Part shown: one piece after another, positions 8,494 to 17,246 of the stretch | Layout: every line of letters starts with the position of its first letter | Numbering within the stretch: position 1 is the stretch's first letter | Source of the DNA: Nitrosopumilaceae archaeon | GTDB taxonomy: Archaea; Thermoproteota; Nitrososphaeria; Nitrososphaerales; Nitrosopumilaceae | NCBI GenBank assembly: GCA_022823825.1 | Contig: JAJEHG010000045.1 | Span: 1 to 64,000 of the forward strand | Direction: 5' to 3' | Length of the DNA stretch: 64,000 nt | The notes under the pieces: generated by a model | What the model was told of the DNA's origin: nothing | Database searches by the model: none | The model's input: the letters and a program-made list of their open reading frames with translations, nothing else | Program-made: the position numbers and the translations under genes

Positions 8494-9480
8494 ATGATGT
8501 CGAAAAATACATCATTGAATAAAGCAAATGCCGCCAAAGAAGATGAATTTTACACGGAGCTCTCCGACATTGAGAACGAACTTAAGCATTACAAGGGACA
8601 CTTCAAAGGCAAGACAGTCCTTTGCAACTGTGACGATCCAAGAATCAGCAACTTTTTTCATTATTTTTCACACAACTTTAAAAAACTGAAACTGAAAAAA
8701 CTCATTGCAACCTGCTACAAAAGCCAGCAGGTTAACCTGTTTAGCCGATACGATTCTGAATATGCCATCTATCAGGAGTACGACGGGGACGAGGATAGAA
8801 TACCAGACCCCCGCAAGATCAAAGTGGGTAATTTGGAAAATGATGGGGATTTCCGAAGCGAGGAGTGCATAGAGATCCTAAAGAAGGCCGACATAGTGGT
8901 GACCAACCCCCCGTTCTCGCTGTTCAGGGAATACGTCTTACAGTTGATCAAATACAAGAAACGCTTCCTCATCATAGGAAACCAAAACGCTGCGACCTAC
9001 AAGGAGATATTTCCGTTGATCAAAGACAATAAGATCTGGTTTGGATACCATGTGGGGGACATGGCCTTCCGGGTTCCCAGCCACTTTGAACCGAGGACTA
9101 CCAGATACTGGGAGGACGAGAATGGCCAAAAATGGAGGAGTCTTGGCACGATATGCTGGTTTACCAACTTGGACGTCAAAAAACGCCATGAACGTCTCAT
9201 ACTGCACAAGGCATACCAGCCGCGGGAATACCCAACTTATGACGGTTACAATGCCATAGACGTGGGCAGGGTGGCAGACATACCGGCCAACTATAACGGA
9301 ATGATGGGGGTGCCAATCACGTTCCTGAGCAAGTACAACCCAGAGCAGTTTGAAATCGTCGGCCTTGACAGGTACATTGAAGACAGTCCCGCACGCGGCA
9401 GAAGGTTCAAACTCAAGGGAAGGGAGACATATGCCCGCATCATAATCAAGCACAAGAAGGTGGTGGCAGCACACAAATGA
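8494..9480 (+). CDS. EcoRI-type adenine-specific DNA methyltransferase
   Basis: The 328-residue product resembles the EcoRI methylase family (N6-adenine methylation). Near residues 40-58 is an SAM-binding-like segment (TVLCNCDDPRISNFFHYF). The catalytic motif IV is NPPF (about 138-141), preceded by ADIVV. The C-terminal part continues with YPTYDGYNAIDVGRVADIP and FLSKYNPEQFEIVGL, typical of this family. Two ATGs in tandem open the gene. It overlaps the following DUF262-HNH gene by ATGA, so the two are co-translated. Its visibly AT-richer codons contrast with the GC-rich neighbours and support acquisition by transfer. Confidence 0.85.
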   Translation: MMSKNTSLNKANAAKEDEFYTELSDIENELKHYKGHFKGKTVLCNCDDPRISNFFHYFSHNFKKLKLKKLIATCYKSQQVNLFSRYDSEYAIYQEYDGDEDRIPDPRKIKVGNLENDGDFRSEECIEILKKADIVVTNPPFSLFREYVLQLIKYKKRFLIIGNQNAATYKEIFPLIKDNKIWFGYHVGDMAFRVPSHFEPRTTRYWEDENGQKWRSLGTICWFTNLDVKKRHERLILHKAYQPREYPTYDGYNAIDVGRVADIPANYNGMMGVPITFLSKYNPEQFEIVGLDRYIEDSPARGRRFKLKGRETYARIIIKHKKVVAAHK

Positions 9481-10562
9481 AAATAGAGCTCAAGAAAATC
9501 ACGGTAAGGAAGCTGTCAGAGGGATATGAGGATAACGAGGAAGAGGGCGTTGTGGCTTATGGGGGCAGGCTGGACGTGCGCCCTCCCTACCAGCGGGAGT
9601 TCATCTACAAGGAGGCCCAACGGAACGCAGTGATTGACACGATTAACAAATGCTTTCCCCTCAACGTCATGTATTGGGCCGTACGCAACGACGGAGGATT
9701 TGAGATTATAGACGGACAACAAAGGACCATCTCCATATGCCAGTATGTGATGGGTGACTTCTCGCACAATGCAAGGTACTTTCACAGCCTTCAGGACGAT
9801 GAACAAAACAAAATCCTCAACTATGAACTGATGGTCTACTGGTGCAGTGGGACGGACAGCGAGAAGCTGAAGTGGTTTAAGACGATCAATATAGCTGGGG
9901 AGGAACTCTCTGCGCAGGAACTCAGGAACGCCGTGTACCACGGGTCATGGGTCTCCGATGCCAAGCGTTACTTCAGCAGGCGTGGGTGCGCGGCCTATGC
10001 AATCGCCAGTGACTACGTAAGCGGCTCTCCCATCCGTCAAAAATATCTTGAAACCGCCATAAAATGGATCTCAGGAGACGACATAGAAGGATACATGTCC
10101 AAACACCATCACGACCAAAACGCCAATGAATTGTGGATTTATTTTCAGACCGTGATCAATTGGATCAAGGCTACGTTCAAGGTCAAGAGAAAAAAAGAGA
10201 TGGAAAACGTCGACTGGGGTTCCCTGTACAACGAATACAAGGATGCACAACTGAACACGGACAAGATCGAGGAAGAGACAAAGAAACTGATAGATGACGA
10301 TGATGTCACCAAGAAGGCTGGTATCTATCCCTACATCTTGACGCGGGACGAAAAACACCTTTCCATCCGCGCGTTCACAGACAGCATGAAGCGAAAAGTC
10401 TACGAGAAGCAGGATGGAAAATGCGCAGTGTGTGGAGAACGGTTCGACATATCAGACATGGAAGCGGATCACATCACGCCTTGGCACGATGGCGGCAAGA
10501 CGACGGAGGAAAACTGCCAGTTGCTTTGTAAGGAAGACAACCGTAGAAAGGCGGGGAAATAG
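9477..10562 (+). CDS. DUF262 (GmrS-like) protein with C-terminal HNH nuclease domain
   Basis: This 361-residue fusion has an N-terminal DUF262 domain: the PPYQREFIYKEAQRNAVIDTI block and the IDGQQRT motif are the characteristic ParB/Srx-like elements. A helical middle follows, then a C-terminal HNH domain (CAVCGERFD...ADHITPWHDGGKTTEENCQLLC). DUF262-HNH proteins occur in GmrSD-type and other restriction systems. The overlapping start with the EcoRI-type methylase makes a methylase-nuclease pair likely. All expected HNH residues (Cys pairs, DH, N) are visible, so it seems catalytically competent. The target (modified or unmodified DNA) cannot be read from sequence. Confidence 0.87.
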   Translation: MKIELKKITVRKLSEGYEDNEEEGVVAYGGRLDVRPPYQREFIYKEAQRNAVIDTINKCFPLNVMYWAVRNDGGFEIIDGQQRTISICQYVMGDFSHNARYFHSLQDDEQNKILNYELMVYWCSGTDSEKLKWFKTINIAGEELSAQELRNAVYHGSWVSDAKRYFSRRGCAAYAIASDYVSGSPIRQKYLETAIKWISGDDIEGYMSKHHHDQNANELWIYFQTVINWIKATFKVKRKKEMENVDWGSLYNEYKDAQLNTDKIEEETKKLIDDDDVTKKAGIYPYILTRDEKHLSIRAFTDSMKRKVYEKQDGKCAVCGERFDISDMEADHITPWHDGGKTTEENCQLLCKEDNRRKAGK

Positions 10563-10603
10563 GAAATCTGTCCGAACTGGTTTCTCATGTCTCAACCCGA
10601 CCA

Positions 10604-10647
10604 GCCGTGCCTAGCCACCCAATGGGTCACGAATTTGCAACAGTACC
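10604..10647 (-). repeat. Right terminal inverted repeat (44 bp)
   Basis: This is the reverse complement of the left terminus with one mismatch, and it marks the right end of the transposon about 40 bp after the DUF262-HNH stop. The outer end reads GGTACTGTTGCAAA on the minus strand. No second transposase lies beside it. Confidence 0.92.
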
Positions 10648-10655
10648 TTTTTTCA
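10648..10655. repeat. Right target-site duplication TTTTTTCA
   Basis: This is the second copy of the 8-bp target sequence, directly after the right terminus. It ends only about 5 bp before the tuf TATA-like element, so insertion stopped just short of the core promoter. Confidence 0.85.
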
Positions 10656-10660
10656 TAACA

Positions 10661-10669
10661 GTAATAAAT
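10661..10669 (+). promoter_or_regulatory. tuf promoter TATA box
   Basis: TAATAAATA lies about 26 nt before the EF-1alpha ATG, the spacing for a leaderless archaeal transcript. Everything upstream of about 10656 is now transposon, so any distal activator site of this highly expressed gene was displaced by the insertion. Confidence 0.7.
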
Positions 10670-10691
10670 ACCCCCCAAGAGGACTCCCAAT

Positions 10692-11990
10692 ATGGCAGAC
10701 AAGCCCCACCTGAACCTGATAGTGACAGGGCACATCGACAACGGCAAGTCCACTACAATGGGACATTTTCTGATGGACCTGGGCGTGGTCGACGAGAGGA
10801 CCATAGCGGCCCATGCGACCGAGTCTGAAAAGACCGGCAAGGGTGACACCTTCAAGTATGCCTGGGTCATGGACAACATAAAGGACGAGAGGGAGCGCGG
10901 CATTACAATTGATCTTGCATTTCAAAAATTCGAGTCACCAAAGTACTTTTTCACCCTGATTGACGCCCCGGGACACCGGGACTTCATCAAGAACATGATC
11001 ACGGGCGCATCGGAGGCCGACGCGGCCATCCTGGTGCTCTCGGCCAAAGAGGGCGAGACTGACACCGCGGTCGCGGCAGGCGGACAGGCCAGGGAGCACG
11101 CGTTCCTGCTAAAGACGCTCGGCGTAAACCAGCTCATCGTTGCAATCAACAAGATGGACGACAGCAACTATTCGGAGGACGCATACAAGGCGGCCAAGGA
11201 AAAGGGCGAGAAACTCGTCCGTTCTGTAGGCTACAAGCTGGACTCGGTCCCGTTCATACCCGTGTCGGGATGGAAGGGCGACAACCTGGTGAAAAAGTCC
11301 GAGAACATGTCATGGTATACGGGCAAGACCCTGCTGGAGACGTTTGACGACTTTTCCGTGCCTGAAAAGCCGGTCGGAAAGCCGCTGCGCGTGCCCATCC
11401 AGGACGTCTATACCATTACCGGGGTCGGCACGGTACCCGTCGGAAGGGTCGAGACCGGCACCATGAAGACCAATGACAAGATCATCGTAATGCCTGCCGG
11501 AGCCACGGGCGAGATAAAGTCCATAGAGACGCACCACACCGAGATGCCGTCTGCCGAGGCAGGAGACAACATCGGCTTCAACCTCAGGGGCATAGAGAAG
11601 AAGGACATCAAGCGCGGCGATGTCCTCGGCACGCCCGACGCGCCCCCGATGGTCGCCAAAGAGTTCAAGGCTCAGATTATCGTCATACACCACCCGACCG
11701 CGATTGCCCCCGGGTATACCCCGGTCATGCACGCGCACACGTCCCAGGTCGCCGCAACCGTGACGGAGTTCCTTCAAAAGATAAACCCCGCAACGGGCGC
11801 CGTGGAGGAGGAGAATCCAAAGTTCCTCAAGGTCGGCGACTCTGCGATTGTAAAGGTTAGGCCCGTCAGACCCACGTGCATTGAGACGTTCCAGGACTTT
11901 CCCGAGATGGGAAGGTTCGCGCTCAGGGACATGGGCGCCACCATTGCGGCGGGGATTGTAAAAGAGATTACAGAGGAATACAAGCCCTAG
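10692..11990 (+). CDS. tuf: Translation elongation factor EF-1alpha
   Basis: This GTPase delivers aminoacyl-tRNA to the ribosome. The 432-residue product has the G1 loop GHIDNGKST near residue 13, switch-II DAPGHRDF, the NKMD guanine-specificity motif, and the two beta-barrel domains (from about residue 225: PLRVPIQDVYTITGVGTVPVGRVETG). The length is typical for archaeal EF-1alpha. It is followed 22 bp later by rps10, the conserved archaeal pairing. The transposon ends 44 bp upstream. Confidence 0.98.
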   Translation: MADKPHLNLIVTGHIDNGKSTTMGHFLMDLGVVDERTIAAHATESEKTGKGDTFKYAWVMDNIKDERERGITIDLAFQKFESPKYFFTLIDAPGHRDFIKNMITGASEADAAILVLSAKEGETDTAVAAGGQAREHAFLLKTLGVNQLIVAINKMDDSNYSEDAYKAAKEKGEKLVRSVGYKLDSVPFIPVSGWKGDNLVKKSENMSWYTGKTLLETFDDFSVPEKPVGKPLRVPIQDVYTITGVGTVPVGRVETGTMKTNDKIIVMPAGATGEIKSIETHHTEMPSAEAGDNIGFNLRGIEKKDIKRGDVLGTPDAPPMVAKEFKAQIIVIHHPTAIAPGYTPVMHAHTSQVAATVTEFLQKINPATGAVEEENPKFLKVGDSAIVKVRPVRPTCIETFQDFPEMGRFALRDMGATIAAGIVKEITEEYKP

Positions 11991-12012
11991 ACTTGCGTGG
12001 CTGTTGGTTGCA

Positions 12013-12321
12013 ATGACGCAGACTGCCCGTGTAAAGCTTACCTCCACCAGCCTTCCGAAACTTGACGGGGTCTGCGACGAGATAATGAGCATAAAAAAGA
12101 CCGGCGTAAAGGTAAAGGGCCCCACCCCGCTCCCGGTAAAGCGGCTCCACGTCGCGACCCGCAAGTCGCCGTGCGGCAACGGCACCGAGACCTATGAAAA
12201 GTGGGAGATGAAGATGCACAGGCGGATCATCAACATCAACGCAGACGACAAGGCCATCCGCCAGCTTATGAGGCTCAAGATACCCGACGACGTGTACATA
12301 GAGCTCTCGCTTACGGGCTGA
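12013..12321 (+). CDS. rps10: Ribosomal protein S10 (uS10)
   Basis: This 102-residue protein of the small subunit head matches archaeal S10p in length and pattern: ARVKLTSTSLPKLDGVCDEI, the KGPTPLPVKRLHVATRKSP loop and a C-terminal VYIELSLTG strand. The ATG at 12013 is chosen over the track's TTG three codons earlier. It lies 22 bp after tuf and is presumably cotranscribed with it. Confidence 0.96.
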   Translation: MTQTARVKLTSTSLPKLDGVCDEIMSIKKTGVKVKGPTPLPVKRLHVATRKSPCGNGTETYEKWEMKMHRRIININADDKAIRQLMRLKIPDDVYIELSLTG

Positions 12322-12361
12322 CTGGGAATTCTTAAATTACGACTGGAATGAGGTGCTGATT

Positions 12362-12655
12362 ATGACCCTTAACGCCGGAGAATCTGCAGTGTTTGCCCGA
12401 AAGGCGCCTGATGATGGTGACGGCGGCGCCCGGGCGGCCCCGGGCGGCCTCGACGGTAATGACGGCGGCCCCGCGGCCGGGGATGCAGACGTTCCTGCCA
12501 TGGAGCGTTTTGACGTAAACTATTCGTGCCTGAGGTGCGGGACAGTCACGTCGGGCACCGAGATATCCAGACTCCCTGAGATAAAGTGCATCTGCGGGTT
12601 CAAGGTGTTTACAAAGGTGCGCCCCCCCGTGGTAAAGTCGGTCCGCGCCATCTGA
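12362..12655 (+). CDS. rpoP: RNA polymerase subunit P (Rpb12) with N-terminal extension
   Basis: The last 50 residues (MERFDVNYSCLRCG...IKCICG...KVRPPVVKSVRAI) match the zinc-binding archaeal RpoP/Rpb12, which stabilises RNA polymerase assembly. Four Cys form CxxC...CxC-type ligands. Family members are normally about 45-50 residues, which would correspond to a start at ATG 12500. However, CTTAAATTAC sits about 27 nt before the ATG at 12362, the spacing for a leaderless start there. That would add 46 low-complexity Gly/Ala/Asp residues. I give the longer form and flag the choice as open. Confidence 0.85.
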   Translation: MTLNAGESAVFARKAPDDGDGGARAAPGGLDGNDGGPAAGDADVPAMERFDVNYSCLRCGTVTSGTEISRLPEIKCICGFKVFTKVRPPVVKSVRAI

Positions 12656-12758
12656 TCGTCTGGCGCGTCCTGCGTTGCTTTCATCGCGCCCACTATTCCT
12701 GCGCGCTGTTGTACCCGGACGGAACACGGTGCATGCGCCATACGCGCAAGGCGTGTCG

Positions 12759-12983
12759 CTATCTGCCCCCCTCGTATTTGTGCTCGCGCTGCAGGTGGGA
12801 CCTCATCTCCTCCATGCTTGAAAAATATTTGCCGCATTTGCGGCAGTCGTACTTGAGGTCCTTGCCGTGGAACACCTGCTTGTGGTTCATGAGGTCCGCG
12901 TCCGACGCAAGCATCCTGTTACATTCGTCGCATCTCCTCTTCTTCCCTCCCCCCTTCTTTATCTTGAAAATGTCGCCGATCAT
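12759..12983 (-). CDS. Two-finger C2H2 zinc protein
   Basis: This 74-residue protein has a basic N-terminus (IFKIKKGGGKKRR) followed by two C2H2 fingers: CDECNRM...HKQVFH and CRKCGKYF...HLQREH. Such small proteins are frequent in Thaumarchaeota and probably bind nucleic acid or protein. The ATG at 12983 is preferred because the track's upstream extension overlaps the preceding gene's coding end. It follows another Cys-rich gene on the same strand by about 35 bp, which suggests an operon of small zinc proteins. Confidence 0.75.
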   Translation of the reverse strand: MIGDIFKIKKGGGKKRRCDECNRMLASDADLMNHKQVFHGKDLKYDCRKCGKYFSSMEEMRSHLQREHKYEGGR

Positions 12984-13018
12984 CTGCCGTCTGCCTCTGG
13001 TCTGAACATCGCGTGCCG

Positions 13019-13444
13019 TCACTGCTGCTGCCGCTTTCCATACCCTGCCTTTTCGTCCCAGCAGTCGCGGCACATCTGGCCGTCTATCTTCCAGCCGCTC
13101 TTCGGGTTGTGCCTTAAAAAGCCCAGCTCCGCGTTGCAGACGGCGCAGTGGCCCTTCTTCCTCTTGTGGTCTTCCTCTTTCTTGTCAAAGCACTTTTTGC
13201 ACAGCAGCCCGTCCATGTCCCACTGCCACCTGGGCTCCCAGAGGTCGTTGATCTGCCTGGTGGTGCCGCACACGGTGCACGGCTGGCGCACCTTGCCCTC
13301 GTAGTACTCTACTGACTTTTCATAGTGGCAGTTGCCGCACAGGCGCCCCTTGATGCCCCACTCTCGCTTCGGCTTGTGCTTGTGCTTGAGCTGTACCTTG
13401 CATACGGTACAGTATGCGGGCTTTCTGTCAAACAGGATCCCCAT
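13019..13444 (-). CDS. CxxC-repeat zinc-binding protein
   Basis: This 141-residue protein has three related Cys modules. Each pairs a CxxC (CTVC, CTVC, CAVC) with a downstream CxxC-type pair (CGNC, CKKC, CRDC) around a Trp-rich W.(I/M)DG segment. The modules read as three tandem treble-clef or zinc-ribbon-like units of about 45 residues. The start is supported by TTTATAGAA about 26 nt upstream. The function is unknown; a nucleic acid-binding role is a guess from composition. Confidence 0.75.
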   Translation of the reverse strand: MGILFDRKPAYCTVCKVQLKHKHKPKREWGIKGRLCGNCHYEKSVEYYEGKVRQPCTVCGTTRQINDLWEPRWQWDMDGLLCKKCFDKKEEDHKRKKGHCAVCNAELGFLRHNPKSGWKIDGQMCRDCWDEKAGYGKRQQQ

Positions 13445-13577
13445 GCCGTACCACGCGCCGGATTCTATAAAACATGTCCGTTTTCTGGTTCTGTTGAGAA
13501 TTCGTTAGATCCTACCTGTGTGCCTTACGCCCGATCTGCCCATTTTCCCAGAGCGCCTCTGCCCTTGAAGTCCGTGC

Positions 13578-13754
13578 ATGCCTAGTGGCTGGTTAAGTGG
13601 CGCAAAGGCTAACCATGCCAACGTCGGGAAACACGATTCACTACGCAAGACTTCTGCCGAGGCCGCGGGCGTCGCCACGCAGGGCCTCGGCAGGCGCAAG
13701 ACGATCGTATGGAACTTCAGCCTGCGTCAGTTCTCAACCGATCCGAGGGTCTGA
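13578..13754 (+). CDS. Possible small protein
   Basis: This 58-residue ORF is below the track cutoff. It has normal-looking codon use and a basic C-terminal half (GLGRRKTIVWNFSLRQFSTD). No family is recognised and no clear TATA element was seen at the expected spacing. It could be a gene remnant in the region between the zinc proteins and the large surface protein. Treat it as tentative. Confidence 0.25.
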   Translation: MPSGWLSGAKANHANVGKHDSLRKTSAEAAGVATQGLGRRKTIVWNFSLRQFSTDPRV

Positions 13755-13991
13755 TTCCTATTTTTGTATCTAGTTCACGAATTGGAAGCAAAGCCGGCAT
13801 CGATGTGGCTAAAAAGGAATTCCGTGACCCGGCGTTGTGCTTGCGATGTTGAGACGCGCCCGGGGCATTTCTGCGGGCAGCATTTCGGCTCAATTCGGGG
13901 AGGTGACATGCATGCCATGCCTTCTCTGGAGGCATGTGCGTGCGGCCGAGGCCTGTGGTGTAAGATGGCCGCCGCTGGGAGGGAGACTCTG

Positions 13992-16664
13992 ATGTCTCTG
14001 CGGCAGTCCCGCGCGGGGGCATGGCTGATACTGGCACTGGTGGCAGTGGCGGGCCTCGGGGCGGCGGCATACGGCACGGCCTCGCTTTCTGGCGTGGCTT
14101 TGGAGACTGCAGGCGGTAGCTACCTGGCAGGCGTCACCGCCGCCCCCGACCTTCCAGATCCGGCTGCGATGCTTGACCATGCCTCGAGCTTGGCATTCGG
14201 ATCCCTTGCGCAGAACGCGTACGCGCAGTTACCCGACGTCGGACCTGCTCTAACCTCTGCAGAGTACTCTGCCGGCACGCTTGAGCTCGCGTTCGACGAG
14301 GGGCTGGACTCTGCCGAGACAGACTATGCCAAGATCCACGTGCGGGATGCAGGCGACTCGACAGGCGGCGTGGACCTCGACGGCGCCGTCTCCAAGACGC
14401 ATGGCAACTCTACAATAACGGTGACATTTAACGACGCCGATCAAACCACCATCGCCGGCATGGCAGATCCGACCCTCGACATCGAGGCGGACGCGGTAAG
14501 CAACAGCCAGGGCACTGGGAACGCGGAGGCAACAGACCGGGAGATAACATTACCGTTTGTCACAACGTGGACCATCGTCGCTGAAAACGAGTCGGTGACG
14601 TTTCCCGGCAGCGGCACCTACGACATCGACTGGGGCGACGGCACCGTCGAAAATGGTGTCACCGGTGCGGGGCGCCACCTCTACGCGTCTGCCGACACCT
14701 ACACAGTCAAGGTTACGGGCGGCCTGACCGGATTCTCCCTGCTCGATTCCCATGACGCGGGCAATCTAGAGTCAGTGGAGCAGTGGGGTGACATCGAGTG
14801 GAATACGATGAACAACATGTTCCGTTCTGCTTTCAACATGGACTACAACGCAAAAGACGTCCCGGATCTCTCCGGCGTGACCGACATGTCCTACGCGTTC
14901 TTTAAAGCCACCTCATTCAACGGCACCATCTCGGGGTGGGACACCTCTAGCGTGACCGACATGTCCTACATGTTCTTTGGCGCTGCCTCCTTTAACGGCG
15001 ACATCTCGGGGTGGGACACCTCCGCCGTGACCAATATGTCCTACACGTTCTCCGAAGCCTCTTCCTTCAACCAGGACATCAACACCGACGGCAACTCGTG
15101 GGACACCTCCGCCGTGACCGACATGTCCAACATGTTCTCCGATGCCACCTCCTTTAACGGCGACATCTCGGGGTGGGACACCTCCGCCGTGACCGACATG
15201 TCTCGCATGTTTTTTGATGCCGCCTCCTTTAACGGCGACATCTCGGGGTGGGACACCTCTAGCGTGACCGACATGTCCTATATGTTCACTGATGCTCTCA
15301 TCTTCAACCAAAACATCAACACCAACGGCAACTCGTGGGACACCTCCGCCGTGACCAATATGCTTGGTATGTTCGGCGGCGCCACCTCATTCAACGGCAC
15401 CATCTCGGGGTGGGACACCTCTAGCGTGACCGACATGTCCTACATGTTCTTTGGCGCCACCTCATTTGACCGGGACATCAACACCCGCGGCAACTCGTGG
15501 GACACCTCCGCCGTGACCGACATGTCCAACATGTTCTTTGGCGCCACCTCATTCAACGGCACCATCTCGGGGTGGGACACCTCTAGCGTGACCGACATGT
15601 CCTACATGTTCTTTAGCGCCACCTCCTTTGACCGGGACATCGGCGCCAACGGCAACTCGTGGGACACCTCCGCCGTGACCGACATGTCCAACATGTTCTT
15701 TGGCGCCTCCTCCTTTAACAGCGACATCTCAGATTGGGACGTCAGGGCCGCGACCGACATGACCGATATGTTTACCGGCGCCTCCTCCTTCGACCAGAAC
15801 CTAGGAAAGTGGTACGTGACGCCGGGCGGGTTTGACGTACTTGTTGCAGCCCTGCCGGGGGCAGTCGGAAACGTATCGGCCCAGAACAGCTTCCTTGACG
15901 GCCAGAACCCTGTCTATACCATAGTGACAAACACCGCGGGAGACCACTTTGAGATGGACTCCGGCGAGCTTTCCATGGCCGCGGCAGGGGTAGGCAAGTA
16001 TGTGGTGGAGATCGGCGCCACCGGAAGCCTCTTTGGGAGCGGCAACGCACGAGTGGTACAGGTGTCGGTCTTGGGCGCCAACCCGACGCCGAAATCTAAT
16101 ACGGAGCTCGACCAGACAGTCAACCCGACGCCGAAATCTAATGCGGGGCTCGACCAGACAGTCAACCTCGGTGACATGGTTACACTTGATGGCGCGGGCT
16201 CGGAGGGCTCAGGCAACATGACCTACCTGTGGAACCAGAGCGCGGGAACCCCCGTAGCGCTTTCTAATACAACGGATCCGCGGCCAACGTTTATTGCGCC
16301 GCAGTCCCCGGACATACTTGCCTTCACCCTGTTAGTCACCGGCACGGGGGAGCAGGCAGACTCTGACACCGTGACGATCACGGTCATGAACGTAAGCGAA
16401 TCCAATTCCACAAACCAGCGGCCCGTCATAGAACTCAACGGAACTTCGTCTGACAGGATATTACTTGGCACTTCGCCGAGCGGGGCACAGTGCTACGACG
16501 AAGAAGACGGCCACATCGACCCAGTCACAACGGGCAACCTTGATGTCAACAAGCCCGGCGTATACAACGTCACCTACGTCTGCACGGACAGCGACGGGCT
16601 TTCGGCATCTGTAAACCAGACAGTCACGGTGGTTGGGGACGGATCCCGTATCTGCCGAGACTGA
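13992..16664 (+). CDS. Large secreted DUF285/BspA-like repeat surface protein
   Basis: The 890-residue product starts with a hydrophobic segment ([19 protein letters not shown]), so it is likely secreted or anchored. In order, a beta domain ([20 protein letters not shown]...) is followed by a WGDG-containing PKD-like segment. About twelve DUF285 repeats of roughly 24 residues come next ([21 protein letters not shown] type). An Ig/PKD-like domain ([18 protein letters not shown]) and a DUF5011-like domain ([18 protein letters not shown]) complete it. The ATG at 13992 has a GGGAGGGAGA ribosome-binding-like sequence. The track's earlier start would add 76 unlikely residues. The role is probably adhesion or surface interaction. 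Confidence 0.8.
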   Translation: MSLRQSRAGAWLILALVAVAGLGAAAYGTASLSGVALETAGGSYLAGVTAAPDLPDPAAMLDHASSLAFGSLAQNAYAQLPDVGPALTSAEYSAGTLELAFDEGLDSAETDYAKIHVRDAGDSTGGVDLDGAVSKTHGNSTITVTFNDADQTTIAGMADPTLDIEADAVSNSQGTGNAEATDREITLPFVTTWTIVAENESVTFPGSGTYDIDWGDGTVENGVTGAGRHLYASADTYTVKVTGGLTGFSLLDSHDAGNLESVEQWGDIEWNTMNNMFRSAFNMDYNAKDVPDLSGVTDMSYAFFKATSFNGTISGWDTSSVTDMSYMFFGAASFNGDISGWDTSAVTNMSYTFSEASSFNQDINTDGNSWDTSAVTDMSNMFSDATSFNGDISGWDTSAVTDMSRMFFDAASFNGDISGWDTSSVTDMSYMFTDALIFNQNINTNGNSWDTSAVTNMLGMFGGATSFNGTISGWDTSSVTDMSYMFFGATSFDRDINTRGNSWDTSAVTDMSNMFFGATSFNGTISGWDTSSVTDMSYMFFSATSFDRDIGANGNSWDTSAVTDMSNMFFGASSFNSDISDWDVRAATDMTDMFTGASSFDQNLGKWYVTPGGFDVLVAALPGAVGNVSAQNSFLDGQNPVYTIVTNTAGDHFEMDSGELSMAAAGVGKYVVEIGATGSLFGSGNARVVQVSVLGANPTPKSNTELDQTVNPTPKSNAGLDQTVNLGDMVTLDGAGSEGSGNMTYLWNQSAGTPVALSNTTDPRPTFIAPQSPDILAFTLLVTGTGEQADSDTVTITVMNVSESNSTNQRPVIELNGTSSDRILLGTSPSGAQCYDEEDGHIDPVTTGNLDVNKPGVYNVTYVCTDSDGLSASVNQTVTVVGDGSRICRD
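14860..15800 (+). repeat. Tandem DUF285 coding repeats
   Basis: About twelve near-identical units lie within the surface-protein gene. The core is 72 bp (24 codons), and several units carry an insertion encoding an INTNGNS-like segment. The DNA itself is highly conserved between units (for example repeats of TCGGGGTGGGACACCTC), which suggests recent expansion or gene conversion rather than only protein-level selection. Confidence 0.85.
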
Positions 16665-16860
16665 CGCCGATGATCCTGGGAGTATGCGACACATTTGCCG
16701 ACCCGGGTGATCCCACCTGCATAGTCGACAGGGACACGTCCCCCTAGATCTAGGTGACTCGGAGCAGTACGAACACCTCAAAGCCGGGCAAGTACCATGT
16801 GGTGCACCACTACACCGACAGCGCCAGCAACGCTGACAGTGTGTCGCGGTAGGTGTCTGT
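16665..16860 (+). pseudogene. Decayed C-terminal domain of the DUF285 surface protein
   Basis: After the TGA at 16662-16664, translated pieces in shifted frames still resemble a further DUF5011-type domain: GVCDTFADPGDPTC, then KPGKYHVVHHYTDSASN, followed by SR-stop-VSVG where this family has SRTVSV. At least one frameshift and several stops separate them. The gene was therefore probably longer and has lost a C-terminal domain. Confidence 0.6.
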
Positions 16861-17246
16861 GGGATGGGCAGCGGGCCGAGAACCGGCGCAGTCTGGCTTT
16901 CAACTCTGGGAAAGGCGGGACCTGAAGACGCGGATGTGTCCAGCGGCCATAGAGCCACGTTCTGCTGCATGCCGTCAGTATGAACATGCATGGCAGACAA
17001 GCCGCAGTTGGTGGTCGCTTTCGCGCCTGTGACAACATGGCACAAGGTATCAAGCGACGCAGGATTCAAACAGGCATGCGCAGACTGCTCCGTCGCGTGT
17101 GTCTCCGAGGTTATTGGCAAAGACGCACTCAGGCCGCAAAATGCCCCGAGCGGCTGACGCGCAAATCTGTCGCTTTTTACGCGTGTCCGCGCGAGGCGGC
17201 GGCTGGACTCGTATCATACGCACAGTCAAGGAATGGCGGCGGGATC
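16861..17246. other. Region with only a possible 55-residue ORF
   Basis: Apart from a short plus-strand ORF at 16990-17157, I see no convincing gene. That ORF begins MADKPQLVVAFAPVTTWH, carries a CADCSVAC cluster and has balanced codon use, so it may be real or a fragment. It is too short and isolated to assign. Longer track ORFs here are arginine- or serine-rich shadows. Confidence 0.3.

Larger units (their letters stand above)
6577..10647. mobile_element. IS6-family-type transposon carrying an EcoRI-type methylase and DUF262-HNH cargo
   Basis: The 4,071-bp unit is bounded by 44-bp inverted repeats that differ at one position. Each end begins GGTACTGTTGCAAA, the kind of terminus known from IS6-family elements (IS26/IS240 type). 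It is flanked by an exact 8-bp direct repeat TTTTTTCA (6569-6576 and 10648-10655), the duplication length typical of IS6 transposition. Inside are one IS6-like DDE transposase, a small membrane protein, an AbrB-like gene, an EcoRI-type adenine methyltransferase and a DUF262-HNH protein. Only one transposase and one pair of termini are present, so this is a single enlarged unit rather than two IS copies flanking cargo. The near-perfect termini and duplicate suggest a fairly recent insertion. Confidence 0.9.

Noticed and set aside
13578-13620. tRNA-like D-arm pattern GGTTAAGTGGC
   Set aside because: No matching acceptor, anticodon or T-arm could be folded; it lies within a possible small ORF.
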